Source: JBBDMW01 sp040878005
Lineage (GTDB): Bacteria; Chloroflexota; Dehalococcoidia; Lucifugimonadales; Lucifugimonadaceae
Direction of reading: 5' to 3'
DNA length: 53,698 nucleotides
Assembly: GCA_040878005.1 (NCBI GenBank)
Contig: JBBDMW010000058.1
Span: 1 to 53,698, forward strand
The notes below the pieces were generated by a model. That model made no database searches. It was not told where the DNA came from and saw only the letters and a list, made by a program, of their open reading frames with translations. The translations under genes were made by a program, and so were the position numbers. Below, in pieces: positions 17,151 through 25,327 of the stretch. The stretch's first letter is position 1; each line of letters begins with the position of its first letter.

Positions 17151-17993
17151 ATGATCGTAGACACGCACGTTCACATCTGGGAGATGCCGCCGATCTCTCC
17201 AATTGGGCCGACCGCGCCCAACTGGACGTCCCTGCCGGACGAGCCGGGCACAGCCGAGCTGCTGCTCGAAGACATGGACGCCAACGGCGTGGACAAGACC
17301 GTCGTTGTGCAAACGTCCTGGTCCACGTGGGACAACGGCTACATCGCAGACTCGGCGCAGAAGTACCCAGATCGGCTCGTTGGCGTTGGGCTGGTCGACC
17401 CGCTGGACCCGGCCAACGCTGAGCATGCGGCGTACTGGATGGACGAACGAGGGTTGACCGGCTTCCGGTTCCATCCGCAGTACTACGAAGACGTTGACAT
17501 CCTGACTAGGCCGGAGAACGCGCCGATGTTCGGGGCCATCGCAGAACGCCGCGGCATCGTGCAGGTCCACAACCGGCCGGAACACGCCCATCAACTGGAC
17601 ACCGTGGCCACACGCTACCCCGACATCACCTGGCTCATAGACCACATGATGTACCCGCTCCCAGAATGGGCGCCGGAATGGAAACCGTACCTGCCGGTGC
17701 TGAACCTTGCAAAACATCCGAACGTACATATCAAGATATCGGACGTGCATAACCGCTCGGAGCAGGGGTTTCCGCACGAGGATATGCACCAGGTTGTGAA
17801 GATGGCCGTGGACGCGTTTGGCATAGACCGCTGCCTGTGGGGCACGGGCTATCCCGGACATCACCGCACCAAACATAACTGGCCCACGCTGGCCGATGAG
17901 CTGCGCTTTGTCATGGAAGGCATGCCGTTCCTGTCGGACGGTGACCGCAGCAAACTCCTGGGTGGCAACGCCGCCCGCATCTGGGACTGCTAG
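17151..17993 (+). CDS. Amidohydrolase-2 family metal-dependent hydrolase
   Basis: A 280-residue TIM-barrel hydrolase of the ACMSD/amidohydrolase-2 type. It begins VDTHVHIWE (the HxH metal motif), has QVHNRPEH, WLIDHMM and a late CLWGTGYPGHH with metal or catalytic ligands. Relatives decarboxylate or hydrolyse small acids and lactones; the substrate is unknown. It stands alone behind a 66-base gap. Confidence 0.87.
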   Translation: MIVDTHVHIWEMPPISPIGPTAPNWTSLPDEPGTAELLLEDMDANGVDKTVVVQTSWSTWDNGYIADSAQKYPDRLVGVGLVDPLDPANAEHAAYWMDERGLTGFRFHPQYYEDVDILTRPENAPMFGAIAERRGIVQVHNRPEHAHQLDTVATRYPDITWLIDHMMYPLPEWAPEWKPYLPVLNLAKHPNVHIKISDVHNRSEQGFPHEDMHQVVKMAVDAFGIDRCLWGTGYPGHHRTKHNWPTLADELRFVMEGMPFLSDGDRSKLLGGNAARIWDC

Positions 17994-18155
17994 CCCCCTG
18001 CCCTGTTCCAACGGGACAGTCGGCGGCAGAAACGCTCGCAGGCAACTGCGACTCGTTTGAAAACATATCGTCAAAAATTGCCCCGGTAATGGGGTGTTAC
18101 CCGGTTGTTACTTCCGCTACACTTTCGGAAGTCTGAATAACTCGTAGAGGGGGAG

Positions 18156-18620
18156 ATGATGAGACGGTGGGTAATAGCGTTCGTTGCGTTCAGCTTTATA
18201 GCGGTGACGCCGCTGGCCGGCCAGCCCATAAAAGCGCTTTCGGCAACTGTCATGTCGGGGGGCATCAGCGGCTTTGAGATCTGTCCGCAGTTTGTTTGCG
18301 GATCAGCACTATTTATGGGCCGCCTTTACGGGGAAGGAGGAGCGTCAGGCATATGGATGATCTCGGTCAACCACTATGCCCTGGATTATGACGAAGGCGG
18401 CAGCACCCAGATCTTCGACGGGGAGTGGAAACTCTTCTCCGGATGGAGGCTGTATCGCGGCCACGTTCCCGCCGGCGCCATAACCAGCGGCGGTGACAAC
18501 ACGTTCAGTATCGACATGGACATGGTCTTGCAGCGCGGCGGCAGTGGCAACTTGACCTTTGACGGGCGCCTGGACCACAACGTCTTCCCCCCAAGCATTC
18601 GCGGGGCCATCCTGCAATGA
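18156..18620 (+). CDS. Small exported protein of unknown function
   Basis: A 154-residue protein beginning MMRRWVIAFVAFSFIAVTPLAG, a convincing signal peptide, after a strong GAGGGGGAG ribosome site. The mature part has one Cys pair (EICPQFVCG), and many Gly and aromatic residues in alternating patterns that suggest a beta-rich fold. I recognise no family. It is convergent with the biotin carboxylase gene, only 10 bases away. Confidence 0.65.
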   Translation: MMRRWVIAFVAFSFIAVTPLAGQPIKALSATVMSGGISGFEICPQFVCGSALFMGRLYGEGGASGIWMISVNHYALDYDEGGSTQIFDGEWKLFSGWRLYRGHVPAGAITSGGDNTFSIDMDMVLQRGGSGNLTFDGRLDHNVFPPSIRGAILQ

Positions 18621-18630
18621 CACAGCGCGC

Positions 18631-20028
18631 CTAGTTGCCGTAGCGCCAGAGTTCAGAGAGGCCAATCCCGGACTTCGCCAGCACAGCCTCCGTGCCGAAG
18701 TCGCGCGTCAGGGTACCTGTGTCGTAGCTCCCACTGATGAAGCCAGGATGCCTGAATATCTTTGACAACAGCGGGATGTTCGTGACCAGGCCGTCGATTA
18801 CGAAGTCATCCAGAGCCACGCGCATGCGGGCCAGCGCCTCTTTCCGATTGCTGCCGTGGACTATCAGCTTTGCCAGCATCGGGTCGTAGTGGGTATTCAC
18901 CGCGTAGCCCCTGCGTACGCCGCTGTCCACGCGAACACCGTCTCCTGAAGGCTCAATGTACGCCTTGATGGTCCCGGGCACAGGGAGGAACGTGTCAGGG
19001 TCTTCCGCGTATATGCGTGCCTCAAACGCATGGCCCTCCGCAGATACGTCTTCCTGCGAGAGCGCCAGGCATTCGCCATTTGCCACCCGCAACTGCTGCT
19101 CCACTATGTCCACCCCTGTGATCATCTCTGTGATGGCGTGCTCAACCTGGATACGGGAGTTGACCTCCAGGAAGTAGAAATTGGCGTCCTGGTCCACCAG
19201 GAACTCAACTGTGCCTGCATTGACATACCCGCCGGTCTTCATGACCATGATGGCGGCATCTGCCAGCGCAGCGCGCAAAGATCCAGTGACCGCAGTTGAT
19301 GGCGCCTCCTCCACAACTTTCTGGTACCGGCGCTGCATGGAGCATTCACGCTCAAACAGGTGAATGACGTTGCCGTGTCCATCGGCCAGCACCTGTATCT
19401 CTATGTGCCTCGCGTGGCTGACGAACCTCTCCAGGTGAATGGTGTCGGAGTTGAAGAACCGTTTAGCGGCGCCGGATGCGGTCTCCAGCGCGTGCGGCAG
19501 GTCTGTCGGTGAGTGAACTATGCTCGTGCCAATCCCGCCTCCCGCGGCGGAGGCCTTCACCACCACCGGCAGCCCAAGCGCCTCGATCGCCTCCTGCGCC
19601 TGCGCGGCATCGTCCGCCGGTATTCTCCGCCACGGGGCAACCGGCACCGGCAGGTCCTTGAGAAGTCTCCGTGCGCTTATCTTGTCGCCCAGTTTGCGCA
19701 TGGCCCCAGGCGGCGGCCCCACGAATACTGCTCCTGCGCCTGCCACGGCCTCGGCAAAACTGGGGTTTTCTGCAAGGAACCCATAACCGGGATGAACAGC
19801 CTCGGCGCCGGAGTCCCGGACAACGCTGATGATGCGGTCAGAGTTGAGGTAGCTCTCGGCCGCCGGGGCGGGTCCCACGCAGTGCGCTTCATCGGCAAGC
19901 GATACGTGAAGGGCATCTGCATCGGCTTCAGAGTAGACGGCGGCTGTGGCAATGCCCATGCGCCGGCAGGTGCGAATGACGCGGCATGCTATCTCGCCTC
20001 GATTCGCTATCAACAGCTTCTTGAACAT
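18631..20028 (-). CDS. accC: Biotin carboxylase subunit of a biotin-dependent carboxylase
   Basis: A 465-residue ATP-grasp enzyme that carboxylates biotin on a carrier protein with bicarbonate and ATP. It shows LIANRGEIACRVIRTCR, HPGYGFLAEN, the glycine loop VKASAAGGGIG, FERECSMQRRYQKVVEEAPS and EVNSRIQVEHAITE (usually MNTRLQVEHPVTE). Unlike AccC of textbook operons it has no BCCP or carboxyltransferase gene beside it, so it may serve acetyl-CoA, propionyl-CoA or another acyl-CoA carboxylase encoded elsewhere. Those alternatives cannot be separated here. Confidence 0.9.
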   Translation of the reverse strand: MFKKLLIANRGEIACRVIRTCRRMGIATAAVYSEADADALHVSLADEAHCVGPAPAAESYLNSDRIISVVRDSGAEAVHPGYGFLAENPSFAEAVAGAGAVFVGPPPGAMRKLGDKISARRLLKDLPVPVAPWRRIPADDAAQAQEAIEALGLPVVVKASAAGGGIGTSIVHSPTDLPHALETASGAAKRFFNSDTIHLERFVSHARHIEIQVLADGHGNVIHLFERECSMQRRYQKVVEEAPSTAVTGSLRAALADAAIMVMKTGGYVNAGTVEFLVDQDANFYFLEVNSRIQVEHAITEMITGVDIVEQQLRVANGECLALSQEDVSAEGHAFEARIYAEDPDTFLPVPGTIKAYIEPSGDGVRVDSGVRRGYAVNTHYDPMLAKLIVHGSNRKEALARMRVALDDFVIDGLVTNIPLLSKIFRHPGFISGSYDTGTLTRDFGTEAVLAKSGIGLSELWRYGN

Positions 20029-20472
20029 TTAGTCTCAGTACACCCCCATGCAACTTGCCAGGACGCGTTACGACGCCCATAACCATTCCGCCTGCGGGCA
20101 GGAGCAGCAGGCACATCCGTTGATTGTGAACCTGGTGTGCCCGCCACACATGTAATTCGGCGGGCCGGTTTGGTATGAAATCCGGCAGGTTTTCGCGCCA
20201 TTGCATGGCATGGTTTGCCGGGGCACACGCTTGGGGACTCGACTGGCCGCACGTGTCAGTCAGGTTATATTCGCCTGGTCAGCTGCCGTCCCACCCGTGG
20301 CCCCACTCGGTTCCCGGGGCGGCCCCGGCGGCTGATGTGAAATCAACCGCTTGTGTGTTCCATGCCCCGGCTTTCACGTCCATGCTTGCGCGCAAAAGAA
20401 TCGCCCGGGACAGCCTGGGATGCGCCGGTGGATGCAACAATGGGGCGATAAGCGAACAGGGAAGCAGAAGTC
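20029..20472. other. Divergent intergenic region between accC and the Asp23 gene
   Basis: This 444-base space must hold promoters for both genes. I see no conserved protein, RNA gene or strong hairpin with a T-tract in it. Short open frames here overlap each other and lack ribosome sites. Confidence 0.5.
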
Positions 20473-20844
20473 ATGGTCACTCAAGGGAATGATGAAATCA
20501 ACGTATCCGGAAGCCACTCCGTGTCCGGCCAGGAGCTGGCCAATCTCATTGGACGCGCCGCCGGCGCCGTGGCCGGAGTGGCACGTGTGGGCAAAGACAT
20601 CGAGATATACGGCGGTGACGGGCAGGCGTCGGTCGCCATTGAACTGACCATCGAGCATGGCCGGTTCATTCCAGAAGTGGTGAGGCAGGTCCGTGAGGCC
20701 GTGTCGGAGCGGCTTGAGCAGGATGCCGGCATCACGGCTGCGGGAATCAAGATCACTGTCTCAGAGATCGTCTTCCCCGAGGGCGCCAGGCTCCCCGCAA
20801 CAGAGGAGACGCCTGCTACCCAGGAAAGTCCCGAAAGCATCTAG
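20473..20844 (+). CDS. Asp23/Gls24 family envelope stress protein
   Basis: A 123-residue protein of the Asp23/Gls24 (DUF322) family: SVSGQELANLIGRAAGAVAGVARVGKDIEIYGGDGQASVAIELTIEHG and then VVRQVREAVSERLEQDAGI followed by a beta strand, KITVSEIVF. Family members in Gram-positives tie to membrane anchors and alkaline or envelope stress. No AmaP-like membrane partner is adjacent. The C-terminal tail is rich in Glu, Thr and Pro. Confidence 0.88.
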   Translation: MVTQGNDEINVSGSHSVSGQELANLIGRAAGAVAGVARVGKDIEIYGGDGQASVAIELTIEHGRFIPEVVRQVREAVSERLEQDAGITAAGIKITVSEIVFPEGARLPATEETPATQESPESI

Positions 20845-21063
20845 GCCGTGTGGAGCGCCATCATTCCTCATGTGCGCTGATGCACACTGCGCCATTCGTC
20901 GCGCCCACTTGCATTTTCCGCTCGCGCAGCCAAAAAAGCCCCGTCACCCGTAGCCTCTCTTGACTCACTGTCGTATCCTCAATATCGGCTCAATTGCTGA
21001 TGCCCCGGACGCCACCTGGATCGCGTGCCGGTGAGCCCAACCCCAGAAAGGCATACCCCTGAC

Positions 21064-21534
21064 ATGGCCCTGCAACCCGGCGACGCCGCACCCGATTTCA
21101 CCCTCACCTCGCACATTGGCGATTCCGTGTCGCTCCAGGACCTGCGCGGCAAGATGGTGCTCCTGGCATTCCACCCGGCCAGCTTCACCGGTGGTTGAAG
21201 GAATCACGTGAACGGGTTCCGTGAGAACCACGAGATCTTCGAAAAGGCTGGCGCACAGATCGTCGAGATAAGCGTCGACAGCGTTGCCACGCAGAAGGCG
21301 TGGGCCGACAGCATGAGCGGAGTGCCGTTCCCGATCCTGGCCGATTTCCATCCAAAGGGCGCCGTGGCGCAGGCGTTCGATGTATACAACGATGAACGGG
21401 GCGTCGCGAAGCGCTCGGCGTTCATCATTGACCCAGAGGGCGTCATACGCTTTTCATACGAGTACCCGCGCGGCGTATCACCAAACCCGGCTGAGCTTCT
21501 CAAGGAGATCCTCGAGTTGCGAAAGGGCCAGTAG
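21064..21534 (+). CDS. Peroxiredoxin with in-frame TGA at the peroxidatic position (candidate selenoprotein, AhpE/1-Cys type)
   Basis: One frame from ATG 21064 to TAG 21534 encodes a whole 156-residue peroxiredoxin if the TGA at 21196-21198 is read through. Before it: GDAAPDFTL, VSLQDLRGK, LLAFHPASFTGG; after it: RNHVNGFRENHEIFEKAG, FPILADFHPKGAVAQAFDVYNDERGVAKRSAFIIDPEGVIRF. TGA is codon 45 and takes the place of Cys in the PxxxTxxC active-site motif (PASFTGG-U). No cysteine occurs elsewhere, as in 1-Cys AhpE-like enzymes. A SECIS-like hairpin follows. Standard calling would give only a truncated protein from about 21208. Selenocysteine insertion needs selA, selB, selC and selD, none in this window. 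A nonsense mutation or sequencing error at just this codon is the alternative, and is less likely. Confidence 0.82.
21204..21224 (+). promoter_or_regulatory. Candidate bacterial SECIS hairpin
   Basis: Five base pairs (TCACG 21204-21208 with CGTGA 21220-21224), one unpaired T at 21209, three pairs (GAA 21210-21212 with TTC 21217-21219) and a CGGG loop (21213-21216). The E. coli fdhF SECIS minihelix likewise has a lower stem, a bulged U, three pairs and a four-base loop containing GG. Fourteen bases separate the TGA from the loop, a little shorter than in fdhF. Confidence 0.6.
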
Positions 21535-21545
21535 GGCGGGCAACG

Positions 21546-22103
21546 TCACTCGGGGGCAAAGTCGCTGGCCAGGGTCCAATCATCCGTTTCGACCTCCGCC
21601 ACTGCCGCGAATGGCAGCGCCTGCCAGTGGCGCGGGTCAACGTGGGACATACCCAGCAGGCGGGCGCGTACAGATGACAGCACGATGCCGTGCGAAACCA
21701 CGGCGGCAGGAATCGGCCCTCCGCTGACGGTTCCACGGAGGAAGCCCGTCAGCCGGTCCGTCGCTGACGATAGGGACTCCCACCCGTCGACAGGCACATC
21801 AGGCGTCGCAAACATTCGGATCACCCGCTCGCGGTAATCTGACCTGAACTCCGGCGTTCGTTCCAATTCCCGCAGCTCGGCGTGGCTGGTGCAAGGGATG
21901 CCGAACTGGTTCAGCACCGCATCACCCACCGCACGGGCCTTTTGTTCAGTGCTGGTGTAGACATGCCGAACGTCCGTCCACCAGCGCGCTTGGAGAAGCC
22001 GATCTAACTGGGACAACCCTTCATCCGACAATCCCCACTGCTCAGCGGGAGTGTCCGGGTCCATGTGGGTTGCAGGATGCCGTACAAGGTAAATGCGGCC
22101 CAA
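21546..22103 (-). CDS. Histidine phosphatase family protein
   Basis: A 185-residue member of the phosphoglycerate mutase-like superfamily. It begins MGRIYLVRHPATH (the RHG motif reads RHP), continues GLSDEGLSQLDRLL, has VYTSTEQKARAV, the acid donor region ELERT and the second catalytic His in VVSHGIVL. Such proteins dephosphorylate small molecules or proteins; the substrate is unknown. It converges on the peroxiredoxin gene with 11 bases between them. Confidence 0.85.
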   Translation of the reverse strand: MGRIYLVRHPATHMDPDTPAEQWGLSDEGLSQLDRLLQARWWTDVRHVYTSTEQKARAVGDAVLNQFGIPCTSHAELRELERTPEFRSDYRERVIRMFATPDVPVDGWESLSSATDRLTGFLRGTVSGGPIPAAVVSHGIVLSSVRARLLGMSHVDPRHWQALPFAAVAEVETDDWTLASDFAPE

Positions 22104-22150
22104 CGCGAGCGTCCTTTTGTCTCTCGCTTCTGTGGCTCAAGAAAACAACG

Positions 22151-22180
22151 GAGCGCCCTCCACAGTTGGGGAGGGCGCTC
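22151..22180 (-). terminator. Intrinsic terminator of the aldolase gene
   Basis: An 11-bp perfect stem (22151-22161 with 22170-22180, 8-base loop) lies 22 bases past the aldolase stop; on the minus strand it is followed by CGTTGTTTTCTT. Confidence 0.75.
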
Positions 22181-22202
22181 TTATCAAGACATTCGGACCG
22201 GC

Positions 22203-23024
22203 TTAGTAGAACGTCTTCGCAGGTTCAGACTTGCCGTTTGCCTTGGAGGGCTCGCCCGCTGCCAGCCCGTCCTTCACCATCTTTAGCTGCTGCTCAAAGC
22301 CCCACTTCAACACGCGGGCCTCTGAGGCTATGGGCATCCACTGCATGCCCTGCTCAATGCGCCGGGCCACCTCTGCGCCGTCTGCACAGTGGATTCCCAC
22401 TGGCACGCCTGCCCGCTTGCCGGCATCCACCACCTTCTGCACAGCGGCAATATGGTCCGGGTGCTGGTTATCCAGGCCCAGCGGAACGCCAAGGCTGTTC
22501 GCCAGGTCATTGGGGCCAATGAATGCCACATCTATCCCCGGCACCGCCAGGATGTCATCGATCTGCTTGACGGCATTGGCGTCCTCAATCATGCACACAA
22601 CGGTGACCAGGTCGTTCGCCTTGGCAAAGTAGTCGCTGCCGTACATGAGGGCGCCGCGGGACGAGCCTATGCCTCGCACGCCGTCCGGCCGGTAGCGGGA
22701 TGCCCTGACCGCCGCACCGGCTTCGTCGGGCGATTTCACGTCCGGCACCACCACGCCCAGGAAGCCTATGTCCAGCACCCGCTTGATCCATACGGGGTCG
22801 TTCCACGGCACACGTGCGAATGGGACCGTGTCGGTGCCGCCCATTGCCCGCAGGCAGTTGACGGCTGTGGAGACGTCAATGGGGTTGTGCTCAAAATCCA
22901 GGTTCAGCCAGTCAAGGCCTGCCCTTGCGAGGATATCCACGACAGACGCATCGCCGCCGGACACCCAGGTGCCCACCGACGCCTCGCCTCGTGCCAGCTT
23001 TTCCTTAACGGGGTTCTTGTCCAT
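22203..23024 (-). CDS. HpcH/HpaI family aldolase
   Basis: A 273-residue class II pyruvate-type aldolase of the HpaI (2-keto-3-deoxy acid) family. It has GTWVSGGDASVVDILARAGLDWLNLDFEHNPID, FARVPWND with the catalytic Arg, GVVVPDVKSPDEA, the metal-binding Glu in CMIEDANAV and VAFIGPNDLANSLG. It would split a 4-hydroxy-2-keto acid into pyruvate and an aldehyde; the exact substrate is unknown. Start 23024 (MDKNPVKEKL) is preferred for its GGGAG site over M at 23036. The C-terminus has a Lys-rich extension. Confidence 0.88.
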   Translation of the reverse strand: MDKNPVKEKLARGEASVGTWVSGGDASVVDILARAGLDWLNLDFEHNPIDVSTAVNCLRAMGGTDTVPFARVPWNDPVWIKRVLDIGFLGVVVPDVKSPDEAGAAVRASRYRPDGVRGIGSSRGALMYGSDYFAKANDLVTVVCMIEDANAVKQIDDILAVPGIDVAFIGPNDLANSLGVPLGLDNQHPDHIAAVQKVVDAGKRAGVPVGIHCADGAEVARRIEQGMQWMPIASEARVLKWGFEQQLKMVKDGLAAGEPSKANGKSEPAKTFY

Positions 23025-23197
23025 TACGGCTCCCAACTCGTCACGCGCTCACCGCCGGCGCGCCCGCGCCAGCCTCAAGTGAAGCTTACTACCTGCATGC
23101 AGGCGCCGCGCAGGTTTTCAGGCGGGGCGTTGGGCAGCGGTGCCCTTGACGAGCCGGTTCGGATGGGCGATACGCCACGCCTCACCGCGACGGCTCA

Positions 23198-23716
23198 CTA
23201 CTCATCAACTGGCAGCAGCCTGCCTGACAACACGGAAAACAGTACATCGCCTGAGTGGGCATCGACAATTACGTTGAACTGCGCGTCGCCCGGCCTAAGG
23301 CCTTTTCCAGGACCGCCGCCCGATGCAGCGGCCTCCACGTCATCAAAGACCACGGCCCACGCTTCTCTATCGGAAACGTGATCATCTGCCGTCTCATCGC
23401 GTCCTGTGTATAGCGCTACGCTCGCCCTTGTCACCACGTCAGCTATGGCAGAACTGGAAAAGGAACTCTCCAGTTCCTTTCGCGCAATTCCAAGCGCCTC
23501 CTCGCGTGACAACTCAGGCGCAAAATCGGCGTATGTCACTGCCCTGTCTTTGGACGCGAACAGTATCCCCACATCAGTCGCCTTTTCAACTGAGTTCGCG
23601 GACCCCTGCGAAGCCACAACCACGCTGATTGCAGTCAGCACGGCTCCGATGCCAAGCAGAGCGAGAAAAGAGCGGCCCGTCGCCTGCCGCACCACTGTCC
23701 TGGCTCTAAGTTCCAT
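23198..23716 (-). CDS. Exported or membrane-anchored PepSY-like protein
   Basis: A 172-residue protein with one N-terminal membrane segment (SFLALLGIGAVLTAISVVVA). The exterior part has LSREEALGIARKELE and ends EAWAVVFDD, FNVIVDAHSGDVLFS, the helix-then-strand pattern of PepSY-like domains. The start at 23716 has GAGGA just upstream and overlaps the stop of the preceding gene by 11 bases, so the two are one transcript. Function is unknown; the PepSY assignment is by pattern only. Confidence 0.65.
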   Translation of the reverse strand: MELRARTVVRQATGRSFLALLGIGAVLTAISVVVASQGSANSVEKATDVGILFASKDRAVTYADFAPELSREEALGIARKELESSFSSSAIADVVTRASVALYTGRDETADDHVSDREAWAVVFDDVEAAASGGGPGKGLRPGDAQFNVIVDAHSGDVLFSVLSGRLLPVDE

Positions 23717-24305
23717 GGTTATCCTCATCTTCCGCCCCATGACTCATAGACTTGATTTGGGGCTCCACTTCGATGATCACCGCCTCCCTGGGAATGCCGA
23801 GCTCCGCCAATTCGGCTTCCACCGGGCCTTGGGCTTCCTCACTTGTGATCCCCACGTGGAGGCGGTTCTTCTGTTCGGCGAGGTCCGTGGATTGCACGCC
23901 ATCAATTTTCCCTAGGATGGCGAAGTACATTGGGCGATACCAACTCGCAAGCTGCGCCATCGTGTAGTCCGCTTGTCGGGTCCAGACCTGGCTGATGGAG
24001 CGGCCCTGAGCCAACGTCCTGGCTGCCTGCTCCGCAGCCTCCTGCTGCGAAGTATCCATCATGTACACGTAGACACCGTCGTCTTCCCAGTCGACGCCCC
24101 CGAACCCCGGTACATCGTGGCCTGTGGCAGCAAGCCGGTCATCGAGGGTGACAATACTCATTTGAGGAGACTCATCATCCTCCTGTTGCGAGGCCTGAGT
24201 TAGTCCATAACTCACTCCAATAACAACAATTACCAGGGCCAACATGGAGGCTAGCGCCACGACCCGCCTGTCAAATCCTTCCGCTCGTCCACTACCACGG
24301 AGCAT
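23706..24305 (-). CDS. Exported protein of the GFGG/VYVYMxD paralogous family (member 2)
   Basis: A 199-residue protein with a membrane anchor (VALASMLALVIVVIGVSYGL). It shares with the genes at 5815 and 26390 the core VPGFGGV, VYVYMMDTSQQEAAEQAA, YTMAQLASWY, NRLHVG and ELGIPREAVIIEV. AGGAGG precedes ATG 24305, which is therefore better than GTG 24311. Its neighbour downstream is a PepSY-like exported protein, and upstream and divergent lie an ECF sigma factor and its likely regulator, so an envelope role is plausible. Confidence 0.75.
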   Translation of the reverse strand: MLRGSGRAEGFDRRVVALASMLALVIVVIGVSYGLTQASQQEDDESPQMSIVTLDDRLAATGHDVPGFGGVDWEDDGVYVYMMDTSQQEAAEQAARTLAQGRSISQVWTRQADYTMAQLASWYRPMYFAILGKIDGVQSTDLAEQKNRLHVGITSEEAQGPVEAELAELGIPREAVIIEVEPQIKSMSHGAEDEDNHGT

Positions 24306-24751
24306 AAACACCTCCTGAGTTCGCCTGTATTGACGCTGTTCTGGTCAGCAATCACCAACAGGACAGGGTCAACACTATGAATGGCAGTGCAGAACATTGA
24401 GCCTCGGGCGCATCCAAAGGCGCGCAACAGCAACCCGGCAATAACGGCTATTCGGCTGAGAACGACCATATCATTTGGCGGCATCTGGCCGTTATTGAGA
24501 CATGAGACGCATTGCAGACATCAGTAAGGACTTCAAATTGACGCCCTGCATTTGCGTCGCGAGGCCCATGCTCCTGCGGTGCGGATACCCCTTTTCAACC
24601 CCCCGCTTGCACCAGGGACAATAAACCTCTCCCGGCTCTACCGTAGGCTTACCTGGCCTTGCCCTGAGCAAAATGCGCCGGGGACCACAACCTTTTTGCC
24701 CTCTCAGGGATAGTAAACGTAAGGCCTTAACACATACCTGCAGGTGAAGTT
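24306..24751. other. Divergent intergenic region between the exported-protein operon and the ECF sigma gene
   Basis: This stretch of 446 bases has no convincing gene. It should contain promoters for both flanking transcripts, but I could not fix boxes with confidence. CTTTTTGCCCTCTCAGGGA near 24691-24710 is the only small irregular feature noted. Confidence 0.45.
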
Positions 24752-25324
24752 GTGGACGAAGCAGAAGCGATCAGCCATCTAAAACGGGGCGATCCGTCCG
24801 GGCTCAAAATCCTGGTAGAGAACTACCAGACGGAGGCTGTTCGTGTGGCCTATCTGATTGTTCGGGACCGATCACTGGCCGAGGACGTTGTGCAAGCAGC
24901 ATTCATCAAGGTCTACGAGCGGCGGCGCCAGTTTGATGCGAGCCGGCCGTTTGCTCCGTGGTTCATGCGCATGGTAGCCAACGACGGGGTCAAAGCCCTG
25001 AGGAGGCGACGCCGGGAAATCCCGTTGCAACGCAGTACAGATGGCGAGGCGGTTGACCTTGGCGATCTTATGAGTGACTCAGCACCGGGGCCATCGGCGC
25101 TTGCCGAGGAGGCAGAGCTGCGGGAGGCCATTTGGGAGGCGGTCGGGCGATTGGCGCCGCAACAGCGTCGGGCAATCGTCCTCCGCTATTACCTGGAATT
25201 GAAGGAGGCCGAGGTGGCTGAGGAGATGGGGCGGGCGCCGGGCACCATCAAGCGGTTGCTCCACGATGCCAGAGGCCGCCTGCGAGCGCTGCTGGGCCAA
25301 CGAGCCTGGAGCGATGGGGCGTAA
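24752..25324 (+). CDS. ECF-subfamily RNA polymerase sigma factor
   Basis: A 190-residue sigma factor with region 2 (LVENYQTEAVRVAYLIVRDRSLAEDVVQAAFIKVYERR, then PFAPWFMRMVANDGVKALRRRRRE) and region 4 (RLAPQQRRAIVLRYYLELKEAEVAEEMGRAPGTIKRLLHDARGRLRALL), and no regions 1 or 3, as in ECF proteins. GTG 24752 follows AGGTGAAG. The next gene, 3 bases on, encodes a single-span membrane protein that is probably its anti-sigma factor. Targets may include exported-protein genes in this window. Confidence 0.93.
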   Translation: MDEAEAISHLKRGDPSGLKILVENYQTEAVRVAYLIVRDRSLAEDVVQAAFIKVYERRRQFDASRPFAPWFMRMVANDGVKALRRRRREIPLQRSTDGEAVDLGDLMSDSAPGPSALAEEAELREAIWEAVGRLAPQQRRAIVLRYYLELKEAEVAEEMGRAPGTIKRLLHDARGRLRALLGQRAWSDGA

Positions 25325-25327
25325 GCA

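Noticed and set aside
21208..21534. Separate short peroxiredoxin starting at GTG 21208
   Set aside because: It would lack the first 48 residues, including the beta strand and the active-site loop; the upstream 44 codons are in the same frame and match the family.
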